Shown: one piece after another, positions 1 to 7,607 of the stretch
How positions within the stretch are numbered: position 1 is the first letter of the stretch
Layout of the letters: the number at the start of each line of letters is the position of its first letter
Assembly: GCA_945869475.1 (NCBI GenBank)
Contig: CAMBOV010000008.1
Coordinates: 1-64,000 of the forward strand
Source of the DNA: Singulisphaera sp. GP187
Lineage (GTDB): Bacteria; Planctomycetota; Phycisphaerae; Phycisphaerales; SM1A02
Direction of reading: 5' to 3'
DNA length: 64,000 nt
Program-made: the position numbers and the translations under genes
Notes under the pieces: model-generated
Seen by the model: only the letters and a program-made list of their open reading frames with translations
What the model was told of the DNA's origin: nothing
Database searches by the model: none

Positions 1-563
1 TCGGTGCTCACCCATCGGGGCGTGATCATGATCGGCAGACGCTCCACGAGGTAGCGGAGGATCTCAAACGATGCCGATCCCGAACCGATGATCATGGCCG
101 CGCGGAGCACCGTCACAGGAACCCCAGCCTTCCCGAGCGCTAGCTCAACTTCGCGCCGCGATGAAAGATGTTCGCTGAGTCCATCGCCTGTCTCGCCGAG
201 GCCGCCTAAGTAGATGATCCTCGGCACTCCCGCATTCAAAGCGGCACGCCCAAACACTTCTGCGAGCTGGAGATCGTGACTGCGATATCCCGAACCCGCC
301 ACATCCATCGAATGCACGAGGTAGTACGCCGCGCTGCAACCCTTCATAGCAATAGTGAGCCGCTCTTCATCAGCGGCATCGCCCTCAACGATCTCCACTT
401 CCGCGCTATGCGAGGCAGCCCACGGACGCGCCCGTAGTTTGGCGGCACTGCGAGCCAAGCAGCGCACTCGATAGCCGCGTTCAACCAGCCTTGGAGCCAA
501 CCGTCCGCCGATGTAACCCGTCGCGCCGGTTACAAACACTTTCGATGATTCGGTTGGATCCAT
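1..563 (-). CDS. NmrA-type NAD(P)H-binding reductase (3' end cut by window)
   Basis: The N-terminal 187 residues are present; the gene runs off the left edge. The protein opens with MDPTESSKVFVTGATGYIGG, whose TGATGYIG loop is the glycine-rich NAD(P)-binding motif of atypical short-chain dehydrogenases. It continues with VRCLARS and a YLVHSM segment typical of NmrA / DUF2867-like epimerases. The ATG at 563 is the first good start. It is the last visible gene of the minus-strand operon that begins with the SOUL gene, 23 bases after the FAS1 gene. Such reductases accompany photo-oxidative stress genes elsewhere, but the substrate cannot be read from the sequence. Confidence 0.8.
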   Translation of the reverse strand, partial: MDPTESSKVFVTGATGYIGGRLAPRLVERGYRVRCLARSAAKLRARPWAASHSAEVEIVEGDAADEERLTIAMKGCSAAYYLVHSMDVAGSGYRSHDLQLAEVFGRAALNAGVPRIIYLGGLGETGDGLSEHLSSRREVELALGKAGVPVTVLRAAMIIGSGSASFEILRYLVERLPIMITPRWVST

Positions 564-586
564 ACATATTCCTCGTGGCGATTCGA

Positions 587-2284
587 TCAACGCTGACTGC
601 GCCGAGTTGCCTCTTCGTAAACGCGATCCATCGCTCGCCGGAAGATCCACGCGCGTTTCGACGCGTCCTTCTCGACTTCCCCTTCCGCGAGCGCGAGGCG
701 CAGGCTTTCGACGGCATCGTTTCCAACAACATCGGATGCAAGATCAATGATCGCGCTCACTGTCACCTCGTAAATGGCGGCACACGCTGCGGGGTTGCCA
801 TCGTTGAACATCGGGGCGCCTCTCTCAGTCGCGAGTTCCACAAGACTAGAAACGCTCAGAGCAGATGCCTTCATCGCTCCCGCTGGCATGTCCTTAGCCG
901 TTGATGGCGCGGGGACGAGCACGCGATCGATGATGTGAATGATGCCGTTGGATGCTTCGACATCAGCCATGATGATTCCCGCGCCAGCCACTGTGATGTT
1001 CCCGTCAACCAGCGCGAAGGAGACTGCTTCGCGACCGAGCAGCGTCCTCGCGGAACGCTGGGTGATCATGTCGCTGCGTCGGATGCGGCTGGGGATCACA
1101 TGTGCGCTCAGCACACTCGCCAGTTGTGAGGGATCCGCCATCAACGCCTTGATCGTCTCTTCGCCCAACGCGGCGAACGCTTCATTCGACGGGGCCAACA
1201 CCGTCCAAGGTCCCTCGTTTGCACTTCCGAGTTGTTCCGCAAGACCCGCGGTTACAACCAACTTAAGCAGTGTGGAAAGTCTTGGATCCTGGCCGACGAC
1301 CTCGGCAACTGAACGAGTTTCGGGAATCATGACGCGATCGATCACGTACACGACTCCGCTATCAAATGGAACATCCGTCTTCAGAAGCGAAGCGCCCGCG
1401 ATCTTCAGCGCTTCTCCGTCGATGACTAGGTTCTGGCCCGACAGCGCAAGAACTCCGCGTCGCTGCAAGAGGGAGCCTGAATCGATGGCCATTGGAAGGA
1501 TGTGATTCTTCAGAATCGCTTGCAGCGTTGCCCGTCCCGCCTCGCTCGTCAAGAACTTCACTTTGTCGGCAGGAATCGCAGCAAAGGCCTCGTTGGTGGG
1601 AGCGAAGATCGTGACGCGACCGCCGGCTGGCAGTTGCAGTCCGGAGAGTTCGACGAGTGAGAGCAGCGTTGTCAACCCAGCGCTCTTCGCAACGCTCGCC
1701 AAGTCGGATCGGTTTGCGGGCGCGTCCACATTGGGGCCCATCGCCCGAACGAAATCGATGTCAAGTTGAAATGCGCCCGGCTTCTTGTCTGCGAGGGTGA
1801 CACCAATCGACTCGACACGCGCTGGGGTGAGTTTGGGAGCGTTCGGTACAAGACGGCCGAAGCCGTAGAGACGGAACTGCTCGAAGGGCAGCTCGAGCGT
1901 GACCCACTCGCCAGCCACGGTGTCAAAGTTCATCTGAAAACTCCCGGCCATCATGCGGACATCCGAGCAGCGCACATCAAACTGATAGGTTCGGCCGTCG
2001 CCGCGGACTCTCGCTTCGATGCCGGTGGCGCCCTTGAGTGACGCCTCAGGCAGCGTTGTCTGGATCTGCGAGAACCCGCCGTTGTTCTCGAGCGACAACT
2101 CACCAGAAAACCTGAGAATGCCCGCTTCTGGTTGCGTCACGCGACCCGTCGAGCGACCGCCCATGACTCCATCGAGCACGGTGCGCCATCCAGCCACACC
2201 AGTATCAAAATCAAGGTTCACAGATTGAGCACTTGCGATGGCGCAGAGAGAAAGTGTTGTTGCGACTACGAGAACTTGCAGCAT
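587..2284 (-). CDS. Secreted CIA30-like + two fasciclin (FAS1) domain protein
   Basis: 565 residues. A signal peptide (about 1-19, ending IASAQS) is followed by a CIA30-like beta-sandwich (about 22-182; NLDFDTGVAGWRTVLDGVMGGRS) and two FAS1 domains (about 193-320 and 325-455). Each FAS1 domain has the H1/H2 signatures (TIFAPTNEAF and TVLAPSNEAF; VVYVIDRVMIP and IIHIIDRVLVP). A C-terminal helical tail of about 95 residues is unassigned. The start has a good ribosome site, AGGAG six bases before the ATG. FAS1 domains usually mediate adhesion or cell-surface interaction, and the CIA30 fold binds carbohydrate-like or protein ligands. The CIA30-FAS1-FAS1 order is unusual. It sits in an operon with SOUL, peroxiredoxin and SRPBCC genes; a second FAS1 gene lies at 17651. 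Confidence 0.85.
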   Translation of the reverse strand: MLQVLVVATTLSLCAIASAQSVNLDFDTGVAGWRTVLDGVMGGRSTGRVTQPEAGILRFSGELSLENNGGFSQIQTTLPEASLKGATGIEARVRGDGRTYQFDVRCSDVRMMAGSFQMNFDTVAGEWVTLELPFEQFRLYGFGRLVPNAPKLTPARVESIGVTLADKKPGAFQLDIDFVRAMGPNVDAPANRSDLASVAKSAGLTTLLSLVELSGLQLPAGGRVTIFAPTNEAFAAIPADKVKFLTSEAGRATLQAILKNHILPMAIDSGSLLQRRGVLALSGQNLVIDGEALKIAGASLLKTDVPFDSGVVYVIDRVMIPETRSVAEVVGQDPRLSTLLKLVVTAGLAEQLGSANEGPWTVLAPSNEAFAALGEETIKALMADPSQLASVLSAHVIPSRIRRSDMITQRSARTLLGREAVSFALVDGNITVAGAGIIMADVEASNGIIHIIDRVLVPAPSTAKDMPAGAMKASALSVSSLVELATERGAPMFNDGNPAACAAIYEVTVSAIIDLASDVVGNDAVESLRLALAEGEVEKDASKRAWIFRRAMDRVYEEATRRSQR

Positions 2285-2369
2285 GGGAAACTCCTGATGG
2301 CGGGCGGTTTGCTCGCGGTTAAAGATACGAATTCGCCAGTCCTAATCGGCGAGTGATATTGATAAGAAA

Positions 2370-2891
2370 TTAGCCTGCATTCGCGCTACCAAACAGCCGC
2401 TCGAGGGCTTGTGCGCGATAGTCGAAGATCCTGCGCACATCGCGCTTGACGATCAGAGGATGACTGATCCAATGGAGCGGCGCGCGAAACTCAACCTCAT
2501 CGATCATCCGAGTCCCGTCCTTGCAGGACTCAAAGCGGTGTTCGTGGTGCCACCACTCGTACGGCCCCTTCAACTGGAGATCAACGAATCGATGCGGTGC
2601 TTCCCACTCGGTGATCTCGGTACGCCAGCGAATCGGGATGCCGTGTATTCGAATCTGATATTCGATCAACGCCCCTGCTCGCATCTCGATGGGTGTGGGA
2701 GTGAGGATCTTGAACCCCACCCAACGGGGTGTGAGAATGTCAAGATTGCGGGCATCCGAAAAGAATGCGAAGGTTTCTTCCTGCGACCTCGGGATGATCA
2801 TTTCTCGATAGATCGAGCTCAACCCGCTGGTGGGTCGTGATGGACGCGCAGGCTTCTTCATCGCGGCGTCGTCGTTTTTCTGAAGAATCAT
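2370..2891 (-). CDS. SRPBCC (START-like) ligand-binding protein
   Basis: About 173 residues. The core (from about residue 28) reads IYREMIIPRSQEETFAFFSD, then LTPRWVGFKIL and a WRTEITEWEAPHRFVD stretch. This is the usual helix-grip pattern of SRPBCC cyclase/CoxG-like proteins that bind hydrophobic ligands. The ATG at 2891 is preferred because AGAGG lies five bases upstream; a GTG at 2906 is in the same frame. There is no signal peptide, so it is probably cytosolic. It lies 48 bases downstream of the peroxiredoxin gene in the SOUL operon. Members occur in carotenoid and light-stress clusters, but the ligand here is unknown. Confidence 0.8.
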   Translation of the reverse strand: MILQKNDDAAMKKPARPSRPTSGLSSIYREMIIPRSQEETFAFFSDARNLDILTPRWVGFKILTPTPIEMRAGALIEYQIRIHGIPIRWRTEITEWEAPHRFVDLQLKGPYEWWHHEHRFESCKDGTRMIDEVEFRAPLHWISHPLIVKRDVRRIFDYRAQALERLFGSANAG

Positions 2892-2939
2892 GAGTGCCTC
2901 TGTCACAGCAGTTGGGGGTTGGACTCGGAGCGAGTCGGT

Positions 2940-3503
2940 CTAGAGCTCACACACGATCGCGTTGAAGTCAACACGATCCGCGGCGGTCTGGTGGATGTAG
3001 CGACGAAGCACCACGCCTCGGTGGATGATCACGGTGCCGGGCATCTGGAACGGGTCTCCCTGAATGCGTCCAATGCCCTTGCCTCGCAGGAGCCCCCGCA
3101 AAGCGGATGAGATCACTCGCAGACCAAACAGTTGGCCGAGTCGACCGCGGCCGATCTCAAGGGCCTTGTATGCGAGCCGATCGGGGTCAGCAATCCACGC
3201 CACATCAAAGACCCCGTAGCGCTCACCCAGCCGCCGCAGGGGCAGCGTGGAATCAGACATGCCGATCACCGCAACGCTAAGGCCTTGTGCCGAAATCGCC
3301 TCCCGCGCCATCGCGAGATCGGCGAGGGTCTGGCGACAGAATGTGCAGCCTGCGTGGCGGAGCAACACAGTCAGGGTCGGCCGCTCATCAGTGATCTGAC
3401 TCATCGTCCGGCCCGCATCATCGCTTAGGCGATCCAGCGCGGCCGTCAGGGTGATTGGGCATTCGCCGAGCGCCGCATCGATCGTCTTGCTGCTCGTGTT
3501 CAT
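2940..3503 (-). CDS. Peroxiredoxin-like (AhpC/TSA-type) thioredoxin-fold protein
   Basis: 187 residues with a thioredoxin-fold redox motif, LLRHAGCTFCRQTLADLA (CxxC at about 53-56). It continues with the VIGMSDST and AWIADPDRLAYKALEIGRG segments typical of the AhpC/TSA_2 family also found in SelL-like proteins. It starts inside the stop codon of the upstream SOUL gene (ATGA, four-base overlap), so translation is probably coupled. A paralogue of this domain, with CSFC, is fused to a membrane domain at 6654-7592. Peroxide or lipid-hydroperoxide reduction is the family expectation; the substrate is not known. Confidence 0.85.
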   Translation of the reverse strand: MNTSSKTIDAALGECPITLTAALDRLSDDAGRTMSQITDERPTLTVLLRHAGCTFCRQTLADLAMAREAISAQGLSVAVIGMSDSTLPLRRLGERYGVFDVAWIADPDRLAYKALEIGRGRLGQLFGLRVISSALRGLLRGKGIGRIQGDPFQMPGTVIIHRGVVLRRYIHQTAADRVDFNAIVCEL

Positions 3504-4348
3504 CGACTTGCTCCAGTTGCAGTGCCGCCAACTTCGGTTGAGGTCAATCGATATCCCTTCGATTTCCTCACGGGAACTTGCACCTCAGACCACTTGTTCC
3601 ACCAGAAAAGTTGGGGGCCGTTGTAGCAGAGCGATCGCCAATCTCCCGCGGCCTCCCACTGAGGGTTCGCTGCCAGCCAATTCTCAATTTCTTTCATGCC
3701 GCTTTGCGTAAGCGACATCGAGTAGGACCCCTTCATACCAATCGCCACGACCGTCACGGACTCGCAATCGCGCACGACGACGCGTCCTTCGACGCCGGTC
3801 TGATTGAGTTCGGGCTGCCGGTACAGAAATGCCATAGACCAGGATTCCGGTCCACTCTCATCGGACGCCTGCATACCGCGGTAGTTCATCTCCACGGGTG
3901 ATGTCATGGCGATGTCGTGCTCTTTGATGTGATTGAACAGTGGCCAAAATGTCTGGTTCATCCCGGCGTCAGGGTCGCCAGAACCAGCGACCTCTGCCAA
4001 CCTGACCGACGGGTAGGTCTTGAGGTCAATGGCGCCGGGCGGAGTGGGTCGTGGGTAGCCAACTGGTAACGGCGTATCCACACTGCACGGTCCAGCGCGG
4101 TAGTCAGCATCGGACCCCTTCACCTTCGCCGCGAGATCACCACCGACGCGCACGGAGGTTCCCATGGTCGGCGCTTCATCGGGCACGGTCAATCGTTCCA
4201 TAGGGTCCTCTCTGGTGTTCGAGGAAGGACTCGCTGCGGACGAGCCTGCCGCGTTTTCGCCTGCTGAATCGCAACCGATGGCAAGGAGCAGGGACGTCGC
4301 GAGTGCGCAAAGTCCCATCATGATTGAGCAAGACGGTATGGTCGACAT
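3500..4348 (-). CDS. SOUL/HBP heme-binding-family lipoprotein
   Basis: 282 residues. The N-terminus has a lipoprotein signal with lipobox LAIGC (Cys about 26), so the mature protein should be lipid-anchored outside the cytoplasmic membrane. The SOUL domain (about 100-275) is recognised from YPSVRLAEVAGSG, NQTFWPLFNHIKEHDIAMTS, PVEMNYR and the C-terminal WWNKWSEVQVPV. SOUL-family proteins bind heme or tetrapyrrole in eukaryotes and are poorly studied in bacteria. It is the first gene of a five-gene minus-strand operon, divergent from the LitR-like regulator. AGAGG lies five bases before the ATG, supporting this start. Confidence 0.88.
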   Translation of the reverse strand: MSTIPSCSIMMGLCALATSLLLAIGCDSAGENAAGSSAASPSSNTREDPMERLTVPDEAPTMGTSVRVGGDLAAKVKGSDADYRAGPCSVDTPLPVGYPRPTPPGAIDLKTYPSVRLAEVAGSGDPDAGMNQTFWPLFNHIKEHDIAMTSPVEMNYRGMQASDESGPESWSMAFLYRQPELNQTGVEGRVVVRDCESVTVVAIGMKGSYSMSLTQSGMKEIENWLAANPQWEAAGDWRSLCYNGPQLFWWNKWSEVQVPVRKSKGYRLTSTEVGGTATGASR

Positions 4349-4577
4349 GGGTACCTCTAGGATAATCGGTCAAAACGTTCATTATGACTCTATCAGATAA
4401 AAGGTACAAGTTCAATGGAATCGCACAAAAAAAACAGGAAAAATAAGTCGCTATCAGCGTGCTTGACTCTGGTCAGTGGATGCTTTAAACTCATACAAAT
4501 CGTTCTTTTGTCTCCGCTCACAACAGGCAACAAGGAGACTCAAGAGTGGGCCAGATTCGATTCGTTCCACGGCTAAA
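4349..4577. promoter_or_regulatory. Divergent promoter region between SOUL operon and LitR-like gene
   Basis: 229 bases, AT-rich compared with the surroundings. For the plus strand, TTGACT (4463-4468) and TAAACT (4486-4491) are spaced by 17 bases and fit a sigma70-type promoter. That promoter would start transcription near 4498, upstream of the ATG at 4578. For the minus strand, TTGAAC with TAGAGT 17 bases on (about 4391-4419) is a weaker candidate. The strings TAGGATAAT (4358-4366) and TCAGATAA (4393-4400) recur in the same order in the folE leader. They are candidate operator parts, which is an inference. Confidence 0.5.
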
Positions 4578-5471
4578 ATGACAATAAACCCTCGAATTCG
4601 CAAAAAATTGACCACCCGCCAGTTCGCCCAGGCACTTGGTGTCAGTGAGTCGTCCGTCAAGCGTTGGATCGACGACGGCACGATCGATGCGGACCGCACC
4701 GCGGGAGGCCATCGGCGGATCCCCATGGCGTCGGCGGTCCGCTTTATGCGGCTGAACCGCATGAGCCCACAGCACCCTGAAGTCTTACCGCTCACTGCAG
4801 CACCCTCGCTTGGATCAGTCGATGTGCACGCGGCGGATGAGTTCTACGAGGCCTTTGTCGCCGACGACGCTGTACGGGTTCGAGCGATCATGACGGGCAG
4901 GTACATGTCCGGGGCAGACATCGCCTCGATCGGAGATGGGCTGGTTCGCCCTGTTCTCGAGCGTTTGGGTGAACTGTGGAGACATGATCCCCAAGGAATT
5001 CTGGTCGAGCATCGCGCCGTTGAAACATGCATTCGAGCGTTGACCGAGCTCGTCGCGTGGCTGCCTGCGATTCCGCCAGGAGCGCCGACCTCGGTTACCG
5101 CGGCCGGACCCGACGACCCGTACCTGCTGTCCCCGATGCTCGCATCAATGGTGCTCCAGGAACAGGGGATTCAGGCGCGCAACTTGGGGCCGTCAACACC
5201 GCTCGAGACCATTGAATTGGCCACGGTGCGCTATGGCGCAATCATGTGCAGCGTGAGCGTGGGTACGGTCCAAGCGCGGCACTGTCATGCTGCATGGATC
5301 AGGCTCGCGGACCGCTTAGGAGCGAACCAAATCAGGCTCATTGTCGGGGGTCGGGGCGTAGGATCGCTCCCCAACGAGTTCCTGAGCCGCGCGCGCGTGT
5401 GCGGCTCAATGATTGAACTCGGTTCCTATGCCGCCGGTGTTGTTGGGGGCGTCAGTTCTGCCCGCGAGTGA
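4578..5471 (+). CDS. LitR/CarH-like MerR regulator with cobalamin-binding-type domain
   Basis: 297 residues from the ATG at 4578. An in-frame GTG at 4476 would overlap the likely promoter, so it is disfavoured. Residues 10-60 are an excisionase/MerR-type winged helix (TTRQFAQALGVSESSVKRW, then TAGGHRRI). About 85-165 is the helical cap typical of B12 modules, carrying W134-x9-E144-H145, the W-x9-EH signature of AdoCbl photoreceptors CarH/LitR. About 172-290 is the Rossmann-like B12-binding part. The expected lower-ligand motif E/DxHxxG reads DPYLLS (about 180-185), so His is replaced by Tyr. Family members repress light-inducible carotenoid, photolyase, folE and lipid genes in the dark. Whether this one still binds B12 is open. 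Confidence 0.85.
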   Translation: MTINPRIRKKLTTRQFAQALGVSESSVKRWIDDGTIDADRTAGGHRRIPMASAVRFMRLNRMSPQHPEVLPLTAAPSLGSVDVHAADEFYEAFVADDAVRVRAIMTGRYMSGADIASIGDGLVRPVLERLGELWRHDPQGILVEHRAVETCIRALTELVAWLPAIPPGAPTSVTAAGPDDPYLLSPMLASMVLQEQGIQARNLGPSTPLETIELATVRYGAIMCSVSVGTVQARHCHAAWIRLADRLGANQIRLIVGGRGVGSLPNEFLSRARVCGSMIELGSYAAGVVGGVSSARE

Positions 5472-5797
5472 ACGGGGCGAAACAAATCGTCGACAGACTT
5501 CGCACGGAGCGATGCCATGAAGAGATATACCAGCGTGATGATGTTGCCAAGCAGGCACAACCCTACAAACCACGCAAGCGTGCGCGGGATACTCCGCTCG
5601 CGATGCGCGATCCACCCTGTCATGACAAAAAACCCTAGGTACAGGTCGACCATCGTCGCCACGCCCCAACGAGTGTCCACGGTCGCCAGCAACCCGGCCC
5701 AGAGCGACATTTCCATGAAGGACCACACGAAGAGCACTAGCAGTGCTGCGATACCGAGGGTGGCGGCGAATGAAATCAAGCGTATCGGGCCCATCAT
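5426..5797 (-). CDS. DUF1475-like small membrane protein
   Basis: 123 residues, starting at the ATG at 5797 (AGGAG six bases upstream); an upstream in-frame extension is less likely. There are three or four membrane helices: LISFAATLGIAALLVLFVW, the VDLYLGFFVMTGWIAH region and FVGLCLLGNIITLVYLF. The RWGVATMVDLYLGF stretch matches the bacterial DUF1475 pattern. Its function is unknown. It ends convergently with the LitR-like gene, overlapping it by 46 bases, and may be the tail of the lipid-modification run to its right, separated from it by the IS-derived repeat. Confidence 0.7.
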   Translation of the reverse strand: MMGPIRLISFAATLGIAALLVLFVWSFMEMSLWAGLLATVDTRWGVATMVDLYLGFFVMTGWIAHRERSIPRTLAWFVGLCLLGNIITLVYLFMASLRAKSVDDLFRPVHSRAELTPPTTPAA

Positions 5798-5920
5798 CAC
5801 TGTCTCCTGCAATTGGATTTCGTTACTGAACCGCTCGTGCTCGGAAGGAAAATCGAATGCTATCAAGGCAAAAACAGTTCGTGTGGATTTCGCCATTCAT
5901 CGGTGAGGCACTTGCGATAT

Positions 5921-6112
5921 CTGGTCTGGTCCACGATTTATTGAAATACCAATGTGGGAGATTTGAAGATAGTGTCTGACATGAAGAAGCTTCGGTTTTC
6001 GTCAACCAACGTCTCGTAGCGCAAGGAGGGCGAAGCCCGACCGGAACGGCGGGTGCCATCCGCGTCGATGAGGAGCGCTGCTTTCTTGTCGGCGGACAAC
6101 GTGGAATCCAAG
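5921..6112. repeat. IS3-derived terminal repeat, copy A (inverted relative to 15112-15303)
   Basis: Bases 5959-6112 align without gaps to the reverse complement of 15112-15265, with 132 of 154 bases identical by eye (86%). The match continues more weakly to about 5921, where CTGGTCTGG pairs with the outer edge of the other copy. Copy B is the end of a recognisable IS3-like element, so copy A is probably a solo remnant. It contains a broken frame starting MKK, which is how many IS3 orfA proteins begin. Bases 5798-5920 and 6113-6240 on either side hold nothing I can support. Confidence 0.8.
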
Positions 6113-6240
6113 ACATTCTTTTGGATCCTCGGGCGTCTTGAATACAAAACGCACGCGCAGCACCGACGCAGTTTGCTCTTGGAGGCTGCGTGATTAAACC
6201 ACAAAATTATGTCAAAAATGGGGAGCCTGTACGCTTCTGG

Positions 6241-6651
6241 TCATCCCATCATCATGATGCAGATCCCTCGCGCACTCCAAGCCGCGGTACGCCACCAGTT
6301 GGTGGTGACGAGGCGGCGATGCGCGTGCGCGTCGAAACCCGTGACCAGAGTGTTATGCAATGGAATCTGCACGAACCATGTGGATATCCAATTCAAAGCT
6401 AAGAGCGGCAGGCTGGCCAGTAGCCACGGATCGCGAGTGCCTTCAAGTACTAACAAGACCGCGGTTGCCAACTCAGCGAGCATGAGTGGTCCAACCACCA
6501 ATGTAATCTGGCGAGTATGCCGCCGATGGTAAGCGACGAAATGTTCGCGTCCAACCTGAGCGAACAGCGGATAGTGAACCATCTGGATGGTCCAGATCAA
6601 ACCCACAAGGGCCCAAGTAGCTGCGTAATGAACAGGGAGGAGCCATTCCAT
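6241..6651 (-). CDS. Small polytopic membrane protein, unknown function
   Basis: 136 residues with about four predicted membrane segments (e.g. AATWALVGLIWTIQMVHYPLF, LTLV-like PLMLAELATAVLLVL, LLASLPLLALNWISTWFV). It has conserved-looking polar motifs: VHYPLF, HRRHT, QIPLHN and WWRT. The start codon lies two bases after the stop of the upstream membrane-peroxiredoxin fusion, so the two are translationally coupled. It resembles the small membrane proteins found in LitR-linked clusters, but I do not recognise a characterised family. Confidence 0.75.
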   Translation of the reverse strand: MEWLLPVHYAATWALVGLIWTIQMVHYPLFAQVGREHFVAYHRRHTRQITLVVGPLMLAELATAVLLVLEGTRDPWLLASLPLLALNWISTWFVQIPLHNTLVTGFDAHAHRRLVTTNWWRTAAWSARGICIMMMG

Positions 6652-6653
6652 GA

Positions 6654-7592
6654 TTATGCGGGCAAGCGACTGAGGGTTACATAGTTAGGGCGATCCGCCA
6701 CATCGGTATGAATGAAGCTACGCACGACCCGAGCGTGATGAAGGAGAAAGACGCCTGGCATCTGTGTGCCATCACCATCGAGTGCACCGGGGTGATGACC
6801 AACGAGCAGCGACTTGAACCCACGCCACCACACGCTGAATCCGAGCAACTGTGCGACCCGTCCACGGCGCAGTCCGAGCCCACGATAAAGTCGGCGCTCC
6901 GGGTCTGCGATCGCGGGGAGGTCGCTGAGTCCATAGTGAGCAGTAAAGGCTGCAAACGATTCCGCACTGCCCATATGTATGAGGGCAAGACGGGTGCCGT
7001 TTTTCTCAATAGTGTGGCGGCTCGCCGCGAGATCTGCGAGCGCTTCACGGCAGAAGCTACAGCCTGAATGGCGCAGGAACACCAACAGCACCGGATGTTT
7101 GTTGGAAAGATCCGCGAGGCTGCTGCCGCTCGTAGTGAGCGTCTCCGTCAGCAGCGTGGATTCATCGGGCAATGTGTCTGCGCCAGCATCGCGCAGATAC
7201 TCCGTCCAAGCGTGTCTGAGGATGAGCGCGAAAGGCACCCACCAAATGAGATCATTGGTGATGCAGTTCAGCGCAAAGGCCCACGGCAGCTGCTCGGTCC
7301 ACAGCGCTTGGATCATGCCGAGTGGACCAAAGACCTTTCCGAGAAACCCCACTAGCACGATCGGCCAATGTCGCACGGGATCAAAGGCGGCGATGGCATA
7401 GCCGAGGCCGTAAACGCCCACGATCATCCCGATGCATTGCCAGAACTGCGGGTAATTGGGTTGCGGCATCTGCAACCAATCAAAAATCGCCCCAGGAAAC
7501 AGCACTGCGAAGCCGCCCCAGAGCACGTTGTAGAGTCCGGCGGCGAGCAAGACATTGCGCATCCAGCGCGGAGAGGCAGAGCGGGTGTTCAT
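6654..7592 (-). CDS. Membrane-anchored peroxiredoxin-like fusion protein
   Basis: 312 residues. Residues about 10-130 form a four-helix membrane domain (LLAAGLYNVLWGGFAVLFPG, CIGMIVGVYGLGYAIAAF, a VGFLGKVFGPLGMI helix and LNCITNDLIWWVPFALIL). Residues about 150-310 are an AhpC/TSA-like thioredoxin fold with LVFLRHSGCSFCREALADLA, related to the protein at 2940-3503 over its whole redox domain. The fusion implies peroxide or lipid-hydroperoxide reduction at the membrane surface. It lies 15 bases downstream of the cfa-like gene and two bases upstream of a small membrane gene, which fits a role in protecting modified lipids. The reductant is unknown. Confidence 0.85.
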   Translation of the reverse strand: MNTRSASPRWMRNVLLAAGLYNVLWGGFAVLFPGAIFDWLQMPQPNYPQFWQCIGMIVGVYGLGYAIAAFDPVRHWPIVLVGFLGKVFGPLGMIQALWTEQLPWAFALNCITNDLIWWVPFALILRHAWTEYLRDAGADTLPDESTLLTETLTTSGSSLADLSNKHPVLLVFLRHSGCSFCREALADLAASRHTIEKNGTRLALIHMGSAESFAAFTAHYGLSDLPAIADPERRLYRGLGLRRGRVAQLLGFSVWWRGFKSLLVGHHPGALDGDGTQMPGVFLLHHARVVRSFIHTDVADRPNYVTLSRLPA

Positions 7593-7607
7593 AGGGATAT
7601 ACAGGAG

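Noticed and set aside
4476-4577. A GTG-initiated N-terminal extension of the LitR-like protein.
   Set aside because: It would begin between the -35 and -10 boxes of a good promoter candidate, and relatives start shortly before the helix-turn-helix.
6113-6240. Possible coding or RNA gene between the IS remnant and the small membrane protein.
   Set aside because: No frame with a start and ribosome site and no stable fold were seen.
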